Source: Anaerolineae bacterium (lineage in GTDB: Bacteria; Chloroflexota; Anaerolineae; Aggregatilineales; UBA2796). Taken from it: a stretch of 64,000 nucleotides of DNA. Below, piece by piece: positions 8,701 through 15,968 of this stretch. The stretch spans positions 1 through 64,000 of the forward strand of contig JAHBVJ010000004.1 in NCBI GenBank assembly GCA_019637615.1, in the 5' to 3' direction. A program made the translations under genes and the position numbers. The notes under the pieces are model-generated. The model had not been told where the DNA came from. It worked only from the letters and a program-made list of their open reading frames with translations, and did not search any database. How positions within the stretch are numbered: the first letter of the stretch is position 1; each line of letters opens with the position of its first letter.

Positions 8701-10003
8701 GGTGTCCGAAATTGGCTTTGAACTCACGGTAGATTTTCCCGTAGTAGTCGCCCGGACTGTGAATATCGGGACAGATGAAATACACGCGCGGATCGCTGCC
8801 GATCCATGTATTGGCCTCAACATAGATGGTGTCCGGCATGGTCAAGGGCAACGTAATGGCGGTTTGCTGCAACATGGGCGGCTCGTGCGGCGTAATCGAA
8901 TCATAGCCGACGCCGAGCCAAAAGCGATCAAGATCGCGCCACAGCGTTTCCCAGAAATCGGGCTGTCCGGCCTCGAAGACCTGCGCATAATTCAAGGGCG
9001 CTTCCCGACCAAACGCCCGCACGACAATCCGTCCCTTGAAATAAAGCATCAACTGCGTCATCAAGTTGGTCAGCGCGGTACAGATCACCACGCTGAAATG
9101 ATCGTTCAGCAGTTTGGCGAAGGCGGGTGTCATGGGATCGTCATAGAAATTGTGCCGATCAAGCTCCGCCAGCACCCAACGCGGGAGCGTGGATTCATCG
9201 TTATCGGCGTAATCAACCGATCCGCTGCGGAAGCCGGATTGACCGGAGAGCAACTTGCTGGCGTAAATTTCCAAGCCGAGCGCGCGGATCACGGGGACTT
9301 CAGCGTTTTTCAAGGTCGTGTGGTTGAGGATGTAGAGCACGCGTTGTTCACGGCTGACCATCGGGCGTGTGCGGGTACGCGGACGCATCTGGTAGCGCTG
9401 ACCAACCGCGCGATCAAAGCACGCCAGATGAGCGAGCGCTACCGCGATCTCGTTGCGATAAACGGTCGGCGGCGCGATCACCTGAATCCGCTCCAACGGC
9501 AGCGCGAATTCCCTGACGAGCTGATCACGGAGCGCGGGCGAAGGCACAATGACGATGCTGGCAAGTGAGAGCAGCTTGTTGGCTTGCAGCCGGAAGCGTT
9601 CAGCGCGCGCGAAATCCGCTGGAATCGCTAGTTCGGGCACCATAACCGCCACCACCGCCGGAATTGGATCGACCACGCCGACGAGCGAGACACTGGTCAG
9701 CGATGGGATGTACAACACGTCGATTGGAACCGTTGACTCACTGAACAGCCCTCGCAGCGGATTTAAGGCACTCGAAGGCAGATCAGGCAACGTCCGATAG
9801 CCGTCACGAGGCCAGCCGAGGCGGTTGTCCGCTGCTCCGCCCCACGCAGTCAACGACCAACCCATCTCAGCACCGAGCTGCGTCAACGCGGCGGCGAGGC
9901 GCTGTGTCTGTTTCCGCCGCATCGTGGAGAGCGTGCCCACAGCATAAATTGCTAAATGGCGTGATCGTGGCGTCGGCACTGGCGATGAGGGTGTTATACC
10001 CAA
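5795..10003 (-). CDS. Giant glycosyltransferase / coiled-coil / SAM-methyltransferase fusion
   Basis: This 1402-aa protein sits beside an ABC polysaccharide exporter. Residues 1-200 and about 215-600 look like glycosyltransferase modules; the latter has EPRHLHYHPLEAIVYG, a GT-B-type donor-site helix. Residues 625-1085 resemble a second, more degenerate GT-B module. About 1130-1200 is a charged heptad-rich coiled coil. The last 200 residues are a class I methyltransferase with LDIGCGRGEF near residue 1230, GVDPN, FQVIEHMD and the YIDPTHVRPLP signature seen in WbdD-type chain-terminating methyltransferases. Start TTG was chosen because GAGAGG lies seven bases upstream. By analogy with WbdD, the C-terminus may cap the glycan and the coiled coil may measure chain length; this is inference. 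No kinase domain is visible. Confidence 0.82.
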   Translation of the reverse strand: MGITPSSPVPTPRSRHLAIYAVGTLSTMRRKQTQRLAAALTQLGAEMGWSLTAWGGAADNRLGWPRDGYRTLPDLPSSALNPLRGLFSESTVPIDVLYIPSLTSVSLVGVVDPIPAVVAVMVPELAIPADFARAERFRLQANKLLSLASIVIVPSPALRDQLVREFALPLERIQVIAPPTVYRNEIAVALAHLACFDRAVGQRYQMRPRTRTRPMVSREQRVLYILNHTTLKNAEVPVIRALGLEIYASKLLSGQSGFRSGSVDYADNDESTLPRWVLAELDRHNFYDDPMTPAFAKLLNDHFSVVICTALTNLMTQLMLYFKGRIVVRAFGREAPLNYAQVFEAGQPDFWETLWRDLDRFWLGVGYDSITPHEPPMLQQTAITLPLTMPDTIYVEANTWIGSDPRVYFICPDIHSPGDYYGKIYREFKANFGHLPHVIGGRQVIPVDDPNVIGFVTDERMKQYFREMRVMFYHSREPRHLHYHPLEAIVYGMPLIYMNGGLLEHFARRPDLPGACDTYAEANAKLQRILAGDEAFTRAVIESQTVILEEFSPEFVRRTWRERFVGHILSHPLTPDVLPFGRWQPVPEVSSTTAPDMPLQQRRRILFYGRLRTGDAAYRRTAAWIDQVLRQTESSDWQIDLRWGAPTMTGTMPVWTAPTSDRLHVELIEATNNPQTGDPSIVVLPVHVDPNNPPPPPIEAPLPERASPPAAPYLTLDELYQMVEAYEVVCFPQPLGLLSPNLDPSLLTPLPIIVFISDLAHEYGDNIDQTTDPNTLSHELAIWSRLAQVMLFPSEAVRDDAVKRYAIPLERTRVGTLPALEADLARTPTMTNLPESYLLAAVDDPAQDNLDSMVAALSYLRWRGEQVPPLVLLGIGGRDALLTDQPDSHYHRWLQQIVRDGGLAVGKDIILLEATDALDLAALCSHTRLCLSVSRLGLDRYGLIETALRTRSPLLIGNTPFTQQYAGVALLEPPDDPVALGEAICYGLTNQADTTQRTDAGAAWIAQQTNPRLVQEIEHLAVARVRHYERPVMPVRRKASMASVQPPSTPQSVQAAQSIATTAPLSKQRSWLVRLNTFVVHSILPIFRLTSLNRYRRLENELQRFRVDYDAMTMEVLNLRAKAVTSTAPQSSIDLAAELKRLMQRVEGLEAQLTEKPSSLPLFIDASLTPPDDVAGLLAQMRMVTDISVRKDTFYTALETAFRGNDELIARRQEHYLPWLNSAQASEQRPILDIGCGRGEFLRLLRNANVACVGVDPNAEHIDTLRQQGFAVQQAGGLEYLEARAEASLMAITAFQVIEHMDLAYLERMLQCAMTTLVDGGQILLETVNPYCLATYRTFYIDPTHVRPLPIDLLSMLMWAAGFTDLHVFYQNPVLANAALEDGAEASAYETYALLGKRPKRA

Positions 10004-10027
10004 GGTTGTCCTCTCATGGCTGTTCGT

Positions 10028-10801
10028 TTACGTTTGGAAACTGGCAACATAGCGCGGCATGATGTCGTCGGGATGTCCGTCCGCGATGAGTTCACCGTGA
10101 TGGAGCCACAGTACGCGGCTGCACATCGCATCGATCTGCCCGCGCATGTGGCTAACGAGCACGACCGTTCGCCCGTCTTGAATGATGCTGTTCAGCTTGG
10201 CGGTAGATTTCTGCTGGAAGCCGTAATCCCCTACGCCGAGCACTTCGTCCAAGAGCAGAATTTCCGCGTCAAGGTGGGTAGCAACTGCGAATGCCAAGCG
10301 CACGTACATGCCGCTGGAATAGAACTTGATCGGCGTATCGATGAACTGCTCGACTTCGGCAAAAGCCACGATCTCGTCAAAGCGCGCCACCACCTGCTTG
10401 CGCTGCATCCCCAAGATCGCGGCGTTGAGGAATACGTTCTCGCGTCCGGTCAGGTCGGGATGGAAGCCCGTGCCGATCTCCAGCAGCGCGCCAACCGTAC
10501 CGTAGATGCGAAAGCGTCCGGTGGTGGGACGGCTGATCCGGCTGAGGATGCGCAGCAGCGTGCTCTTACCCGATCCGTTATGTCCGATGAACCCGACGAC
10601 TTCACCCGGCGCGATCTCGAAGGTCACATGCTTGAGCGCCCAGAAGTCCGTATTGGCGGCGTGCGAGGCTGCCTCCGCGCCGCGTTTGAGGGGATGCGTA
10701 AGCATCTCGCCCAAGCGATCGCGCAGGGTGCTTTTGCCACCGACAGCGCCGATCTGATAGCGTTTGCTGATATTCTCAGCCTTGATCGCGTACTCAGCCA
10801 T
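10028..10801 (-). CDS. Polysaccharide ABC exporter, ATP-binding subunit (Wzt/KpsT/TagH type)
   Basis: This 257-aa ATPase is expected to power export of undecaprenyl-linked glycan through the neighbouring permease. Motifs in order: GHNGSGKST (Walker A), Q-loop region, YSSGMYVRLAFA (the divergent signature typical of this exporter family), EILLLDEVLGVGD (Walker B), and VLVSHM with the H-loop. The residues before the core, KRYQIGAVGGKSTLRDRLGE, are also characteristic of Wzt-like proteins. It stops right after the core, so it lacks the C-terminal carbohydrate-binding domain that reads the chain cap in O9a-type Wzt. It is directly upstream of the fusion gene (24 bp) and downstream of the permease (21 bp). 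Confidence 0.93.
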   Translation of the reverse strand: MAEYAIKAENISKRYQIGAVGGKSTLRDRLGEMLTHPLKRGAEAASHAANTDFWALKHVTFEIAPGEVVGFIGHNGSGKSTLLRILSRISRPTTGRFRIYGTVGALLEIGTGFHPDLTGRENVFLNAAILGMQRKQVVARFDEIVAFAEVEQFIDTPIKFYSSGMYVRLAFAVATHLDAEILLLDEVLGVGDYGFQQKSTAKLNSIIQDGRTVVLVSHMRGQIDAMCSRVLWLHHGELIADGHPDDIMPRYVASFQT

Positions 10802-10822
10802 GCGTTGGTTTTTGTCCCTCGT

Positions 10823-11728
10823 TCAAATCATATCCGCGAAGCGCCCTTCGGCACGGCGGAAAAAGGCGATGCCCGTGACCACGATCACCAGTGTCACCAG
10901 CGCCGAGATCAGGTATGCGGTCGGCGGGAGCGAGTCGATGTTCAGCAGCGCCGCGCGCATCCCTTCGATCACCGATACCATCGGGTTGAGCGCGTACAGC
11001 ATCCGTTCGCCTTCGCCCAAGCGCTGCGACGAATAGGCAATGGGCGATACGAACAACAAGATTTGCACGGCGAACGGAATCAGGTAGCGCACGTCACGGT
11101 AATACACCATCATGGCGGATGTCCACAGGCTGATGCCCGTCGTGATCAGCATCGCGAAGATCGACAGTAGCGGCACCATCAGCCATGCTTGGAGTGGCAG
11201 CGGTTGATGGTAGATCAGCATCAGGAGCAGCAGCACACCGATGGAAATCGCGTAATCGATGGCTCCGCCGAGAATGCGCGAGATAGGAATCAGCAAGCGC
11301 GGCACGTACACCTTGCGCACGAGATGCCCCTGCCCGACGAGGCTTTCCGAAGCCAAGCTCAGGCCGTTGGAGAAGAACGTCCACGGTACCAGCGCGGCGA
11401 AGGAAAACAGCGGATAGGGCACGCCGTTGGGCGTGGTGATGCCCGCTACACCGTTGAAGAAAATGGTGAACACGATCATGGTGGTGACGGGCTGGATGAC
11501 CGCCCATGCCACGCCGATCAGCGTTTGCCGGAAGCGCACTTTATAGTCGCGTATCACCAGATGCACCAGCACCAAGCGGAATTCCCATATTTCACGCCAG
11601 TTAGGCCAAATCTGGTGCTTTTCGGCGTCCACTTCCACGAATTTGGGCGGCATAGCGGCGGCGGGGTGGTCGGGCAGCAGGCGCATCGGATCGCGTACTG
11701 TGTCAAGCTGTTGTGGCGGGTTCGTCAT
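10823..11728 (-). CDS. Polysaccharide ABC exporter, permease subunit (Wzm/TagG type)
   Basis: This 301-aa ABC-2 membrane protein forms the channel through which the glycan leaves the cytoplasm. After a 45-residue cytoplasmic N-terminus, WNWREIWEFR-like sequence and VIRDYKVRFRQTLIGVAWAVIQP mark the amphipathic entry helix typical of Wzm. Six hydrophobic segments follow, with the conserved PRLLIPISR and YYRDVRYLIPF loops and the YALNPMVSVIEGMR motif near the end. It pairs with the ATPase gene 21 bp downstream. Together with the fusion protein it defines an ABC-dependent rather than Wzy-dependent polysaccharide pathway. Confidence 0.93.
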   Translation of the reverse strand: MTNPPQQLDTVRDPMRLLPDHPAAAMPPKFVEVDAEKHQIWPNWREIWEFRLVLVHLVIRDYKVRFRQTLIGVAWAVIQPVTTMIVFTIFFNGVAGITTPNGVPYPLFSFAALVPWTFFSNGLSLASESLVGQGHLVRKVYVPRLLIPISRILGGAIDYAISIGVLLLLMLIYHQPLPLQAWLMVPLLSIFAMLITTGISLWTSAMMVYYRDVRYLIPFAVQILLFVSPIAYSSQRLGEGERMLYALNPMVSVIEGMRAALLNIDSLPPTAYLISALVTLVIVVTGIAFFRRAEGRFADMI

Positions 11729-11746
11729 ACCGGATCACTCGTCGTG

Positions 11747-12235
11747 TTACAGGTCAAGATGGTAGACCAGATTGTTGTTCTTCGCATCTACTGACGTTTG
11801 CACAAAACCGAATGATTCGTAAAGTTGTTTGGCGGCGGCATTATCCGGGTGTACCTTCAGCATCAGCCGTTTGGCTCCGCGCAGTTTGCAGATCGAACGG
11901 CTCAACTCTAGTGTAAGCCGGCCTAGCCCGCGATTGCGAAACCGTTGATCAATCGTCACGCCGTAAGCGGGAATCGCGTAGCCCTGATCCCACCCGCGCA
12001 GCATGAAGAAGCCGATCAGTACCTCGCCCCACCACAGCCCCATGTAAAGATCGTGATGCGCAGTGCTCAGGATCGCCGTCAGCGTGGCGGCGTCGAACTG
12101 AAACGGGATGAAGTAGCGCATGTAGTCCGGCGGTTGGGCGGTGAGCAGCGCCGACCACGCTGGCGCGTCATTCACGGTCAGCGGGCGGACGACCAACGCC
12201 TCCATGGAGATGGACGATGACGCCTGATCACTCAT
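11747..12235 (-). CDS. GNAT-family N-acetyltransferase
   Basis: This 162-aa acetyl-CoA-dependent acetyltransferase has the GNAT core: VTIDQRFRNRGLGRLTLELS is motif A with the Q/R-x-x-G-x-G pyrophosphate loop, and DNAAAKQLYESFGFVQ is motif B, in the order seen in RimI-like enzymes. An AAAGGAA ribosome site precedes the ATG. It is the first gene of the minus-strand glycan locus, 18 bp upstream of the exporter permease, and so could acetylate an amino sugar. The family is broad, and a protein or small-molecule substrate is just as possible. Confidence 0.85.
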   Translation of the reverse strand: MSDQASSSISMEALVVRPLTVNDAPAWSALLTAQPPDYMRYFIPFQFDAATLTAILSTAHHDLYMGLWWGEVLIGFFMLRGWDQGYAIPAYGVTIDQRFRNRGLGRLTLELSRSICKLRGAKRLMLKVHPDNAAAKQLYESFGFVQTSVDAKNNNLVYHLDL

Positions 12236-12645
12236 GAGCGATGATTCCTTTCAAAGTGAGGCTGCCGCGTGGTGAAGGCGAAATGATCCCTGCGATGCTC
12301 CCGTCCTGAGGAGACATGTGGATCATTTGTGCCCCTCTATGCAGTTCCGAGGAGAGTTCACAAGCAGGGCGCTGGTGTGGAACATGGACTGTGTGGCAGC
12401 GCATGAAAGAAGCAGCGAGTTGAAAGGCGATGAACATGAATCGATCTCCGAACCTAGCGAATAACCACGAACGACGGGCGGGCAGGATGAAAGTAACAGT
12501 GGTTGGCATGGTTACCACTTCATTGATCCGTCCATGTAACCATGTGCCTGTAGGATACAACACAATTTCTGACTTGAACATCCTTACATTTGTAAGCGTA
12601 CAAATGTAAGGGGGATCACGCGTAAAGTGAGGCTTCGCACGCACG
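12236..12645. other. Intergenic region upstream of the glycan locus
   Basis: This 410-bp gap separates the SGNH-like gene from the first gene of the exporter operon. It contains the second copy of the 65-bp repeat (12550-12614) and presumably the promoter of the operon, but no near-consensus promoter is clear outside the repeat tail. A 166-codon minus frame runs through it and through the repeat. It has no recognisable family features and I treat it as non-coding. Confidence 0.6.
12550..12614 (-). repeat. 65-bp palindromic repeat, copy 2 (inverted)
   Basis: Read on the minus strand it matches copy 1 (687-751) at 61 of 65 positions by eye, palindrome first and tail second. It begins 31 bp after the stop of the SGNH-like gene and reads towards the exporter operon. 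One mismatch falls in the centre of the palindrome (CGCT instead of CGCG). The tail reads TTCAAG, 15 bp, TATCCT, which could be a weak promoter for the operon start at 12235. Confidence 0.85.
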
Positions 12646-13722
12646 TTATTCGGTTGGCGGGTCTGAAAATTGGGCGCACGAAGGGTCGCCCACAGCGGGT
12701 TGTCCCATCTGCCGGTGGATATAGACATCGGCTACCCACGCGGACAATTTTTCCGCGCCGCTGGCGTTCAAGTGGTTCAAATTGAAGAAGGATGCATCCC
12801 CCAAAGCCGCGCGGCACTCCTTGGTATTGAAATCCCAGATCGCCAACCCGCTGCCGTGCAAGGTCGCTTGATAAACTGCCTCGTCCCCGGCGCTGATGTA
12901 TTGATAGCTTTGTTCATGGAGTGGCAGATTAAGCAGAATGCATGGGACGCTGGCTTGATCGCAACTGGTTTTGATGTCCACGAAAAGCTGACGGGTCGCA
13001 TCGTCCATCGTGAACGGCACAAATTGCGTCTGAATGACGGTTGGATCGCGATTGTAGATGGTCGGGTCACGGAAATAACCGAGATCGTCCACAACCGACA
13101 TCGAATAGCCGACATCATCAATCGCCCGTGTTCCCGTCAGCCAATCGCGCAGATTATCCCGATAACTCACCAGATTAGAATGTCGGAGCAGCCATAACAG
13201 CACATTCCGCTCGATGGGCGATGAGACCGTCAGCGCATAACCGAGCGGTTTATTGCGAAAGTCGTCAACAGCGAGGCCGTGCTGCGCCGCCGGTAAGGCT
13301 GCCCGCATTTCGATGGCATACAAAATGATTTTAGGATGTGTGGGCAGCAGCAGGTTACGGATCAGATCGCGCTGGATGGTGGTGACTGATCCCCACACGC
13401 TGACATTGACTGACTGGATGGCGTGTCCCGTCAGCGCCGCAACGCGATCATTGAAAACATGTGGCGAGAACGCCATATGCCCCTGTGAACTGCCTGTGAA
13501 CACCACCGGGGCAACGCCAGCATCTTCAAACGCCCATAACCGCTCGACGCCGGGGACGTTTTGTTGGCGCAGAATGAACGGCGGCTCCATCGCGATGCGG
13601 GGCACGATCACACCGACCGCGCGATCCACGACCACGATTACGAGCACGAGCGCCAACAATGTGACAATGACGGCGCGGAGGCCGTGCGGCTGATTAGAAT
13701 TGGAAATAAACAAACGGCGCAT
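12646..13722 (-). CDS. Membrane-anchored SGNH/AlgX-like partner of MBOAT acyltransferase
   Basis: This protein of about 358 aa has one N-terminal transmembrane helix (AVIVTLLALVLVIVVVDRAV) and an extracytoplasmic domain. The domain carries an SGNH-like nucleophile block (FTGSSQGHMAFSP) and, near the C-terminus, FFNLNHLNASGAEKLS, which aligns with the DxxH block but has Asn for Asp. Such proteins (DltD, AlgJ/AlgX, PatB types) receive acyl groups from an MBOAT partner and place them on a glycan. The gene overlaps the MBOAT gene by 29 bp, which supports a working pair. The ATG at 13722 follows a GGGAG site. The Asp-to-Asn change leaves catalysis uncertain. Confidence 0.72.
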   Translation of the reverse strand: MRRLFISNSNQPHGLRAVIVTLLALVLVIVVVDRAVGVIVPRIAMEPPFILRQQNVPGVERLWAFEDAGVAPVVFTGSSQGHMAFSPHVFNDRVAALTGHAIQSVNVSVWGSVTTIQRDLIRNLLLPTHPKIILYAIEMRAALPAAQHGLAVDDFRNKPLGYALTVSSPIERNVLLWLLRHSNLVSYRDNLRDWLTGTRAIDDVGYSMSVVDDLGYFRDPTIYNRDPTVIQTQFVPFTMDDATRQLFVDIKTSCDQASVPCILLNLPLHEQSYQYISAGDEAVYQATLHGSGLAIWDFNTKECRAALGDASFFNLNHLNASGAEKLSAWVADVYIHRQMGQPAVGDPSCAQFSDPPTE

Positions 13723-15121
13723 GGGTTTGGCTCCCAAATATGAAGATACTTAAGAGCAGCAGAGCGCACAACGCAATTCGCCAGATAGGGCGGATCTGCC
13801 AGATGAACAGGGCGTTGTTCGTCCACGCTTGTGGTAGATCGACGATCAACAGCAGGCTCAGGGGGGTAAGCAGCCGTGTCCACCACAGCGCCGTGAGATC
13901 GGTGAATGGGTTGCCCGCCGTCAACCGTCCGAAGAAGAGTCCCGCTTCTGCGATGGACGTCGAACTGAACAACACCCACGCTGCGCTCACCACCGCGAAC
14001 GTATAGATCATCCCCAACCCTGATCCCAACGCGCGGACGAGACGCGGTTGGCGGTCTGGCTCGATTTTGACGCGTGGCTGGAGAAGGCGTTCAAGGCTCA
14101 TGGTGAGGCCGTACAAAGCGCCCCACGCGATGAATTGCCAACCCGTGCCATGCCACAGGCCGCTGGCTAACATAGTCACCATGAGCGCGATCACTTGTAG
14201 GAAGCGGGTGGGCGCGTTTCGCCACCGTCGCAGCATCGAGCGGCTGATAGGATAAAACACATAATCACGCAGCCATGTAGATAAACTGATATGCCAGCGA
14301 TTCCAGAATTCAGTCACACTGCGGGCGAAATATGGCTGACGGAAATTCTCGACGGTTGGCAACCCGAACCACGTTGAAACACCAATCGCTAATAAACTGT
14401 AGCCCGCAAAATCGGCATAAATGCGGAAACTGTACAGCAGCATGGACAGCAGCGCGTTAGAAGGCGTTAACTCAGCGATACTCGGTGCGAGCGTTGGCAA
14501 CAGCACGGCGAGCGGATCAGCAATCGCGTTTTTATAGAAAAAGCCCAGAAAAATCAGCGTGAGGCCATCGATAAACTGCTGTTGGGTTAATCCGCGAAAG
14601 CTTTTTAGCGAAGTGAGGAACGGTTTGGCGCGGACAATTGGCCCTGCGGCGAGCTGCGGGAAAAAAGCCACATACAAGCCGAAATCGATCAGCTTGTCCG
14701 AAGCGGGTACTTGCGCGTTGTACACCTCGAATAGATACGCAATGAGTCGAAGGGTATAAAACGAAAGGCCAAGCGGCAGCAGCAGGTCGGTGATCAGGGG
14801 GCTGGCGGCGACTCCTAAGCGGGTCAAAATCGGGTTCACGAACTCAGCAAGGCCGCTGGCATACTTGAAAAAGGCAAACGTCAGCAAATTGAAGATGACA
14901 CCCGCCGCGAGATAGCCTTTGCGTTTGGGCGCGATGAGCCGCCCTAACCAGAAGTTGACCAGCGTCATCGCGGCAATCAGCCACATGAAACGCAAGTCTA
15001 GGTATGCATAAACTAGGTAGCTGGCAGCCAACACCAGCAAGTTCTGCGTTCTACGTGGCAGTACTTGAGTCAGGGCTAGAATCACCAGCGTGAACAGCCA
15101 GAATTCCCACGAAGTGAACAT
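13694..15121 (-). CDS. MBOAT family O-acyltransferase (AlgI/DltB type)
   Basis: This 475-aa polytopic membrane protein carries acyl groups across the membrane for polysaccharide O-acetylation. Family marks are LGLSFYTLRLIAYLFEVY, FGLYVAFFPQLAAGPIVR, the SVTEFWNRWHISLSTWLRDY block and, near residue 322, GLWHGTGW with the invariant catalytic histidine of MBOAT enzymes. About ten to eleven hydrophobic segments are present. It is followed at once by the SGNH-like partner and then by the glycan export locus on the same strand, so the exported polymer is the likely target. Acetyl is the usual donor in AlgI-like enzymes but is not shown here. Confidence 0.92.
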   Translation of the reverse strand: MFTSWEFWLFTLVILALTQVLPRRTQNLLVLAASYLVYAYLDLRFMWLIAAMTLVNFWLGRLIAPKRKGYLAAGVIFNLLTFAFFKYASGLAEFVNPILTRLGVAASPLITDLLLPLGLSFYTLRLIAYLFEVYNAQVPASDKLIDFGLYVAFFPQLAAGPIVRAKPFLTSLKSFRGLTQQQFIDGLTLIFLGFFYKNAIADPLAVLLPTLAPSIAELTPSNALLSMLLYSFRIYADFAGYSLLAIGVSTWFGLPTVENFRQPYFARSVTEFWNRWHISLSTWLRDYVFYPISRSMLRRWRNAPTRFLQVIALMVTMLASGLWHGTGWQFIAWGALYGLTMSLERLLQPRVKIEPDRQPRLVRALGSGLGMIYTFAVVSAAWVLFSSTSIAEAGLFFGRLTAGNPFTDLTALWWTRLLTPLSLLLIVDLPQAWTNNALFIWQIRPIWRIALCALLLLSIFIFGSQTHAPFVYFQF

Positions 15122-15186
15122 ACTTAGGCAGTGTCCATTGTTGCCGCGGCATCGTGCCCGATCTTATCACGGCATGGAGACGCCTG

Positions 15187-15960
15187 TTAGTGAGGCTTGT
15201 AGAACCGCTCCAGCACGCGATCCGAGATCCACGGCACGAAAATGCCCATCCACATGATCAGGCGGTCGATCAAACGGAGGGTGATCGTGCGACGGCGCTG
15301 GTCGGTCGCGCGGACGATCTGGCTGGCGGCATATTCCGCCGACATGGTGGGCAATTTGGAGGCCACCCGCCCCGCTTGCCCGCGCCGCACCTGCGCGAAC
15401 TCCGAATGGGTCTGACCGAGCAGCACATTGGTGACCCAGATGTGATCCGCCCGCAGTTCGACGCGCAGCCCACGCGCCAGCGCATTGATGGTCGCTTTGG
15501 CGGCGGAATAGACGGCGCAGTACGGGCCAGTCGCCAGACTGAGCACCGAGGAGATCATCACGATATGCCCACCGCCGGACTTGCGCAGCAGCGGCACCGC
15601 AGCGCGAATGGTGTGCAGTGCCCCCTCGACGTTGATGCGCAGCACCGCCTCGACATCTTCCCACGCGGAGTCCACGATTGCGCCGCGCTGCCCTAGCCCC
15701 GCGTTGGCGATCACGATGTCCAAGCGCCCGAACTGCGCGTCCGCCGCGTCTACGGCCTTTTGCAGATCGGCAGGGTTCAGCACATCGGCCTCAACAGGAA
15801 TAATTTTGCCCGCTAGAGACGCGGCCTCTTGCGCCAGCGTCTCCAACCGATCCAAACGGCGCGCGGTGGCGATGACATGGTCGCCACGCCGCGCAAATTG
15901 CAGCGCCATTTCGCGCCCGATGCCCGCCGAAGCACCCGTAATCAGGATCACTTTTGCCAT
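15187..15960 (-). CDS. Short-chain dehydrogenase/reductase (classical SDR)
   Basis: This protein of about 257 aa is an NAD(P)-dependent oxidoreductase. It has the Rossmann motif TGASAGIG at the N-terminus, an arginine pair after the second strand (TARRLDR) that suggests NADPH, NAGLGQ, and the catalytic ISSVLSL serine with YSAAK. The C-terminal 40 residues end in a hydrophobic stretch (LIDRLIMWMGIFVPWISD) that could touch a membrane, as in SDRs acting on lipid substrates. The ATG at 15960 starts eight bases after the stop of the M23 peptidase gene. The substrate is unknown. Confidence 0.9.
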   Translation of the reverse strand: MAKVILITGASAGIGREMALQFARRGDHVIATARRLDRLETLAQEAASLAGKIIPVEADVLNPADLQKAVDAADAQFGRLDIVIANAGLGQRGAIVDSAWEDVEAVLRINVEGALHTIRAAVPLLRKSGGGHIVMISSVLSLATGPYCAVYSAAKATINALARGLRVELRADHIWVTNVLLGQTHSEFAQVRRGQAGRVASKLPTMSAEYAASQIVRATDQRRRTITLRLIDRLIMWMGIFVPWISDRVLERFYKPH

Positions 15961-15968
15961 GCGTGTCA

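Noticed and set aside
8552..9568. A 338-codon plus-strand frame
   Set aside because: It lies wholly inside the 1402-aa fusion gene on the opposite strand, with shadow-type composition (many His, Arg, Gln).
10016..11170. A 384-codon plus-strand frame
   Set aside because: It is antisense to the ABC exporter genes, which have complete motifs.
12228..12728. A 166-codon minus frame across the second 65-bp repeat
   Set aside because: It overlaps the end of the SGNH-like gene, runs through the palindrome and has no recognisable features.
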